NCBI GenBank assembly: GCA_015490605.1
Contig: WFXL01000152.1
Span: 1-54,339 of the forward strand
Length of the DNA stretch: 54,339 nucleotides
Source of the DNA: Rhodospirillales bacterium
GTDB taxonomy: Bacteria > Pseudomonadota > Alphaproteobacteria > Geminicoccales > Geminicoccaceae
Reading direction: 5' to 3'
This document shows, in pieces, positions 50,930-54,339 of this stretch (positions are counted from its first letter, which is position 1; each line of letters opens with the position of its first letter). A program made the translations under genes and the position numbers. The notes beneath the pieces are model-generated. The model worked only from the letters and a program-made list of their open reading frames with translations. It was not told the origin of the DNA and did no database searches.

Positions 50930-50951
50930 ACCCCAGGGCGGAGGGAGTCCG

Positions 50952-51851
50952 GTGCGGGTGCGCCTTGCGGTCTCGCCCATCGGCTGGAAGAATGACGATC
51001 TGCCGGAGATCGGCGCCGACATCCCGCTCGAGCGGGTGCTGGCGGAAGCGGCTTTGGCCGGCTATGCCGGGATCGAGCGGGGTGGCAGCTTTCCCACTGA
51101 TCCCGAAGTGCTGCGCCGGCTGCTGGCCCGCTATGGGCTGGCGTTGGTGGGCGGTTGGGTGTCGGGGCGGCTGCTCGAGCTTGGGGTGGAGGCGGAGCTC
51201 CGGCGTCTCGCGCCCACTCTCGAGCTGTTCCGCGCCTGCGGCGCCAGCGTGCTGGTCTACGCCGAGACCAGCGGCAGCATCCAGACCCGCCGCCAGGTCC
51301 CCCTCGACCAGCGACCGCGGCTGGATGAGCGTGGACTCGCCGACCTCGCCCGGGCGCTCTCGGAGATAGCCCGCCATTGCGCCGATGCCGGCGTGCCGCT
51401 GGTCTACCACCACCACATGGGCACGGTGGTGGAGACGGCGGCTGAGGTGGATGCGCTGATGCGGGCCTCCCACGACTCGGTAGGGCTGCTGCTGGATACC
51501 GGCCATCTGGTGTTCGCCGGCGCCGATCCGCTGGAAGTGGCCCGCCGCTGGCGCGCGCGCATTCGCCACGTCCACTTCAAGGACGTGCGGCCGGCGGTGC
51601 TGGCGCAGGTGCGGGCTAAGCCCACGAGCTTTTTGGATGCGGTGCTGGCGGGGGTCTTCACCGTCCCCGGCGATCCCACTGGTTGCGTCGACTTCGCTGC
51701 TGTGGCGCGAGTGCTGCACCAGGCCGGCTATGACGGCTGGGTGGTGGTGGAGGCAGAGCAGGACCCGGTCCGGGCCGAGCCCTTCACCTATGCCCGGCTC
51801 GGCCGCGCGGCCACCGAGGCGGCCCTGCTGGCGGCGGAGGTGGCGGCGTGA
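50952..51851 (+). CDS. iolE: Myo-inosose-2 dehydratase IolE
   Basis: TIM-barrel dehydratase, 299 residues, acting on 2-keto-myo-inositol. Motifs include LAVSPIGWKNDDLPEIG, GYAGIERGGSFP, VYAETSGSIQ, VPLVYHHHMGTVVET, LLLDTGHLVFAGADP and RHVHFKDVRP, which hold the metal ligands. The start is GTG at 50952 with GGAGGGAG upstream; earlier starts lie in the iolD frame-shadow. Its stop overlaps the following gene by 4 bases. Confidence 0.95.
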   Translation: MRVRLAVSPIGWKNDDLPEIGADIPLERVLAEAALAGYAGIERGGSFPTDPEVLRRLLARYGLALVGGWVSGRLLELGVEAELRRLAPTLELFRACGASVLVYAETSGSIQTRRQVPLDQRPRLDERGLADLARALSEIARHCADAGVPLVYHHHMGTVVETAAEVDALMRASHDSVGLLLDTGHLVFAGADPLEVARRWRARIRHVHFKDVRPAVLAQVRAKPTSFLDAVLAGVFTVPGDPTGCVDFAAVARVLHQAGYDGWVVVEAEQDPVRAEPFTYARLGRAATEAALLAAEVAA

Positions 51852-52996
51852 GCCGGCGGCTGCGGTTTGGCATGATCGGTGGCGGCGAAGGCGCCAACAT
51901 CGGCCGCATCCACCGCCATGCCGCCGCCCTCGACGGCCGCTTCGAGCTGGTGGCTGGTTGCTTCGATGCCGAGCCCGCGCGCAGTGTGCGTTTTGGCCGC
52001 GAGGTGCTGGGGCTGGATCCGGCCCGCTGTTATCCTGACCTTGATGCCTTCATCGAAGGCGAGAGCACCCGGGACGACGGGGTGGAGCTGGTGGCGGTGG
52101 TCACCCCCAACCACACCCACGCCCCCATCGGCCGGCGCCTTCTGGAGGCCGGCTTCCACCTGCTGATGGAAAAGCCGCTTGCCACCGACCCGGCCCAGGC
52201 GCGCGAACTCGTTGACCTTGCCGCCCGAAGGCGGCGGCTTCTGGCGGTGGCCTACTGTTATTGGGGTTTCTCGCTGGTCCAGGAGATGCGCGCCCGCATC
52301 CGCCGCGGTGATCTCGGCCGCATCCGCGCACTCCGCGCCGTCTGCCCGATCCAGTGGCTCGCTGCTCCTCTCGAGCGCAGCGGCCATGCGGCCGCCGCCT
52401 GGCGCACCGATCCCGCAAGGGCCGGCCCCGGCGGCTGCATCGCCGATGTGGGCACCCATGCCTTCCACTTGGCCCGCTATGTCACCGGCCTTCGGCCCCG
52501 GCGGCTTGCGGCCGATCTGGCGCCGCTGGTCGAGGGGCGGGTGCTGGACGATGATGCCGCCCTGTGGGTGGAGTTCGAGGGCGGCGTGCGCGGGCGCTTC
52601 TGGTTTTCCCAGATCGCCATCGGCCACAGCCAGGGCCTTGCGCTTGAGGTCTTCGGCGAACAGGGAGCCCTCGCCTGGTCGCTGCCAAAGGCAAGCCGGC
52701 TTGCCTGGACGCCGCTTCATGGGCCCACGCACCTGTTGGAGGTGGGCTGTGGCGCGCTGGCGCCCGAGGCGCGGGCGTTTGCCCGCGTACCCCAGGGTCA
52801 TCCCGAGGGCTATATCGACGCCTTTGCCAATCTCTACCGGGGTATCGCCGCGTGCCTTCGGGGCGAGGACCATCCCACCGCCCGGAGCCTTCCCACCGGC
52901 ACCGACGGCCTCGAGGGGGTGATGCTGGTGGCAACGGCAGTCGCGGCAAGCCGCCGCGGCGGCTGGGTCGATTGGCCGGAGGAGGAGGTGTCATGA
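51848..52996 (+). CDS. Gfo/Idh/MocA-family oxidoreductase (inositol cluster)
   Basis: NAD(P)-dependent oxidoreductase, 382 residues. The Rossmann start is RFGMIGGGEGANIGRIHRHAAAL; the EKP motif is LLMEKPLATDP; the catalytic His/Asp region is GGCIADVGTHAFHLARYVTG. Similar genes occur in alphaproteobacterial iol clusters. It may oxidise an inositol stereoisomer or a rare sugar. The start is GTG overlapping the iolE stop. It is distinct from the IolG-like enzyme that follows. Confidence 0.88.
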   Translation: MSRRLRFGMIGGGEGANIGRIHRHAAALDGRFELVAGCFDAEPARSVRFGREVLGLDPARCYPDLDAFIEGESTRDDGVELVAVVTPNHTHAPIGRRLLEAGFHLLMEKPLATDPAQARELVDLAARRRRLLAVAYCYWGFSLVQEMRARIRRGDLGRIRALRAVCPIQWLAAPLERSGHAAAAWRTDPARAGPGGCIADVGTHAFHLARYVTGLRPRRLAADLAPLVEGRVLDDDAALWVEFEGGVRGRFWFSQIAIGHSQGLALEVFGEQGALAWSLPKASRLAWTPLHGPTHLLEVGCGALAPEARAFARVPQGHPEGYIDAFANLYRGIAACLRGEDHPTARSLPTGTDGLEGVMLVATAVAASRRGGWVDWPEEEVS

Positions 52997-54009
52997 TCGG
53001 CCTTGCCCTCCTGGGCTGCGGGCGCATCGGCCGGATCCACGCGGCCAATATCGCCGCCCATCCGAAGGCGCGGCTCGTGCGGGTGTTCGACCCCGTGGAG
53101 GCGGCGGTGGCGGCGGTGGTGGCCCGCTGCGGCGGGCGTCCGGCGGCGGATGCGGCCGAGGCCATCCGGGATCCCGAGGTGGCGGCGGTGGTGATCGCCA
53201 CCCCCACCGACACCCACCTCGAACTCCTGGCCGAGACCCTCGAGGCCGGGCGCTGGGCGTTTCTGGAAAAGCCCATCGATCTCGACATCCGCCGGGTGCT
53301 TGCGGCCCGCCGCCGGCTCGCGCCCGCACTCGGGCGGGTCCAGCTCGGCTTCAACCGCCGCTTCGACCCCCATTTCCGGGCCTTCCGCCGCGAACTCCGG
53401 CAGCTGGGCCGGCTCTACCGGCTGCGGATCACGAGTTTCGACCCCGAGCCGCCGCCGGTGGACTATCTCCGGCGCTCGGGCGGGCTCTTCCGCGACATGA
53501 CCATCCACGATTTCGACATGGCCCGGTTCCTGTTGCCGGCCGAGCCCCGCCATGTGGTGGCGGTGGCGGCAGCGCGGGTGGATGGGGCCACCCTCATGGC
53601 GGGGGATGTGGATGTGGCCACAGTGGTGCTGGAGAGCGAAGACGGCCTTTCGGCGGTGATCGAGAACTGCCGCCGGGCGGCCTATGGCTATGATCAGCGG
53701 CTCGAGGCGCTGGGCGAAAAGGGGCTGTTGCAGGCCGACAATCCCCGTCCCACCACCCTCAGCCGCTGGCATGCGGATGCCACCGCCGCGCGCGATCCGC
53801 TGCTGCCCTTTTTCCTCGAGCGCTATGCCGCCAGCTATCAAGCCGAGCTCGACGCCTTCCTGCAGGCGATCATCACCGATGCCGCACCCTCGCCCGGCTT
53901 TGAGGACGGCGTGCGGGCGCAGCTCCTGGCGGAAGCGGCGGTGGTGGCCCATGGCGAAGGACGACGGGTGGATGTCCGGACCCTCGAAGCAACCCTCGAC
54001 GCTGGATGA
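52993..54009 (+). CDS. iolG: Inositol 2-dehydrogenase IolG-like
   Basis: Gfo/Idh-family enzyme of 338 residues that oxidises myo-inositol to 2-keto-myo-inositol, the first catabolic step. It has ALLGCGRIGRIHAANIAAHPKARL, Lys93 in LEKPIDLD, and Asp168 and His172 in RDMTIHDFDMARFLL; these match the Lys-Asp-His catalytic set of inositol dehydrogenases. The ATG at 52993 overlaps the previous stop; the ORF-track start lies in a shadow frame. Placement in the iol operon makes this the best IolG candidate. Confidence 0.92.
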   Translation: MIGLALLGCGRIGRIHAANIAAHPKARLVRVFDPVEAAVAAVVARCGGRPAADAAEAIRDPEVAAVVIATPTDTHLELLAETLEAGRWAFLEKPIDLDIRRVLAARRRLAPALGRVQLGFNRRFDPHFRAFRRELRQLGRLYRLRITSFDPEPPPVDYLRRSGGLFRDMTIHDFDMARFLLPAEPRHVVAVAAARVDGATLMAGDVDVATVVLESEDGLSAVIENCRRAAYGYDQRLEALGEKGLLQADNPRPTTLSRWHADATAARDPLLPFFLERYAASYQAELDAFLQAIITDAAPSPGFEDGVRAQLLAEAAVVAHGEGRRVDVRTLEATLDAG

Positions 54010-54169
54010 GTGGCTCGCGCGCCCGTGGCACCGCCGCGGGCTCATAGGATTCCTCACGGGCTGGCTGCTGCTGGAGCTGTGGCTCGATCCCCGCTCCCTG
54101 TGGGTGCTGGTGGTGGCGGGACTGCTCGCCTTCGTGCTGATCCGGATCGGCCGGCTGCGCCGGGGCTGA
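53972..54169 (+). CDS. Small two-helix membrane protein, hypothetical
   Basis: A 65-residue reading frame starting at ATG 53972, inside the end of iolG (38 bases overlap). GAAGGA lies upstream; an ATG seven codons earlier is possible. Two hydrophobic segments (LIGFLTGWLLLELWL and LWVLVVAGLLAFVLI) are separated by DPRS, and the C-terminus is basic (RIGRLRRG), which suggests a small inner-membrane protein. I recognise no family. Codon use is like that of neighbours, and it follows the operon direction. Confidence 0.55.
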   Translation: MSGPSKQPSTLDEWLARPWHRRGLIGFLTGWLLLELWLDPRSLWVLVVAGLLAFVLIRIGRLRRG

Positions 54170-54181
54170 GCCCCATTTGCC

Positions 54182-54339
54182 TCAATAGTCGAGATCGACG
54201 ATGAGGGGGAAGTGGTCGGAGGCGTGGGTTTGGTGGTCGATGTGGGCGTGCTGGACGCGGTCGAACAGCCAGGCGGAGAGGAGGATGTAGTCGATGCGTT
54301 TGCCCTGGCAGGTGACACCTTCGCGCTCGTCATGGCCGG
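54182..54339 (-). CDS. Endonuclease/exonuclease/phosphatase family protein, C-terminal fragment
   Basis: The window ends inside this gene; only its last 51 codons are visible. They read GHDEREGVTCQGKRIDYILLS, then DHQTHASDHFPLIVDLDY and stop. The RIDYILLS and SDHFPL motifs are the metal- and phosphate-binding end of the EEP superfamily (DNase I, exonuclease III and sphingomyelinase-like enzymes). The exact member cannot be decided from this fragment. It is convergent with the small membrane ORF, 12 bases away. Confidence 0.8.
   Translation of the reverse strand, partial: GHDEREGVTCQGKRIDYILLSAWLFDRVQHAHIDHQTHASDHFPLIVDLDY

Overview
This is a very GC-rich stretch of a bacterial chromosome, most likely an alphaproteobacterium of Rhodospirillales-like affinity. 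That placement is inferred from the gene set: FlbD-type regulator next to flhA, a RegB/RegA redox two-component system, a CbbY-type phosphatase, a 14-gene nuo operon with separate nuoC and nuoD followed by a BirA without a DNA-binding domain, a DUF6867-like gene in a liv operon, and an alphaproteobacterial-style inositol catabolic cluster. Coding density is high and many neighbouring genes overlap by ATGA or GTGA. Apart from one apparent decayed repeat array, I see no transposase, integrase, phage gene or cas gene.

Layout. 1-4204 (+): the C-terminus of a sigma-54 activator (FlbD type), then flhA, flhF and flhG (flagellar export gate and placement). 4205-5245: about 1 kb without a credible gene. 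5246-9415 (+): livH-livM-livG-livF plus a small membrane protein, a branched-chain amino acid type ABC importer without a binding protein here. 9427-10521 (-): an orphan PotA-like ATPase, divergent from a FliB-like flagellin lysine methylase (+). 11863-12613: non-coding, with about seven degenerate hairpin repeats at roughly 60-bp spacing that resemble an eroded type I-E CRISPR array. 12614-12690: tRNA-Asp(GTC).

13222-27354 (+): the complete complex I operon nuoA to nuoN, preceded by a plausible sigma-70 promoter, followed by birA, an isochorismatase-like hydrolase, a YjbQ-family protein and cbbY. 29847-34794 (-): two tandem RegA-type response regulators with nearly identical DNA-binding ends, a RegB-type quinone/redox-sensing kinase, a glycosyltransferase and an XrtA/EpsB-like sugar phosphotransferase. 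34961-36310 (-): hemN. 36460-42196 (+): an HlyD/YbhG-YbhF-YbhS-YbhR-like exporter and a YdcF-type DUF218 protein.

42208-54009: an inositol module. A three-gene CUT2-type ABC importer (-) is divergent from an RpiR-family regulator (+), followed by iolC (fused to DUF2090), iolB, iolD, iolE, a Gfo/Idh oxidoreductase and an iolG-like dehydrogenase. Paired TGGAAW-N4-WTTCCA-like sites precede both transcription units and are probably the operators of the RpiR regulator. A small membrane ORF and the 3' end of an endonuclease/exonuclease/phosphatase-family gene (-) close the window.

The main points for follow-up are the decayed CRISPR-like tract, the RegA duplication together with a RegB whose H-box lacks the usual acidic residue, the two pairs of inositol operators, an AT-rich rare-codon island inside livM, and an FlhF with Arg in place of the P-loop Lys. 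I found no clearly new multi-gene system.
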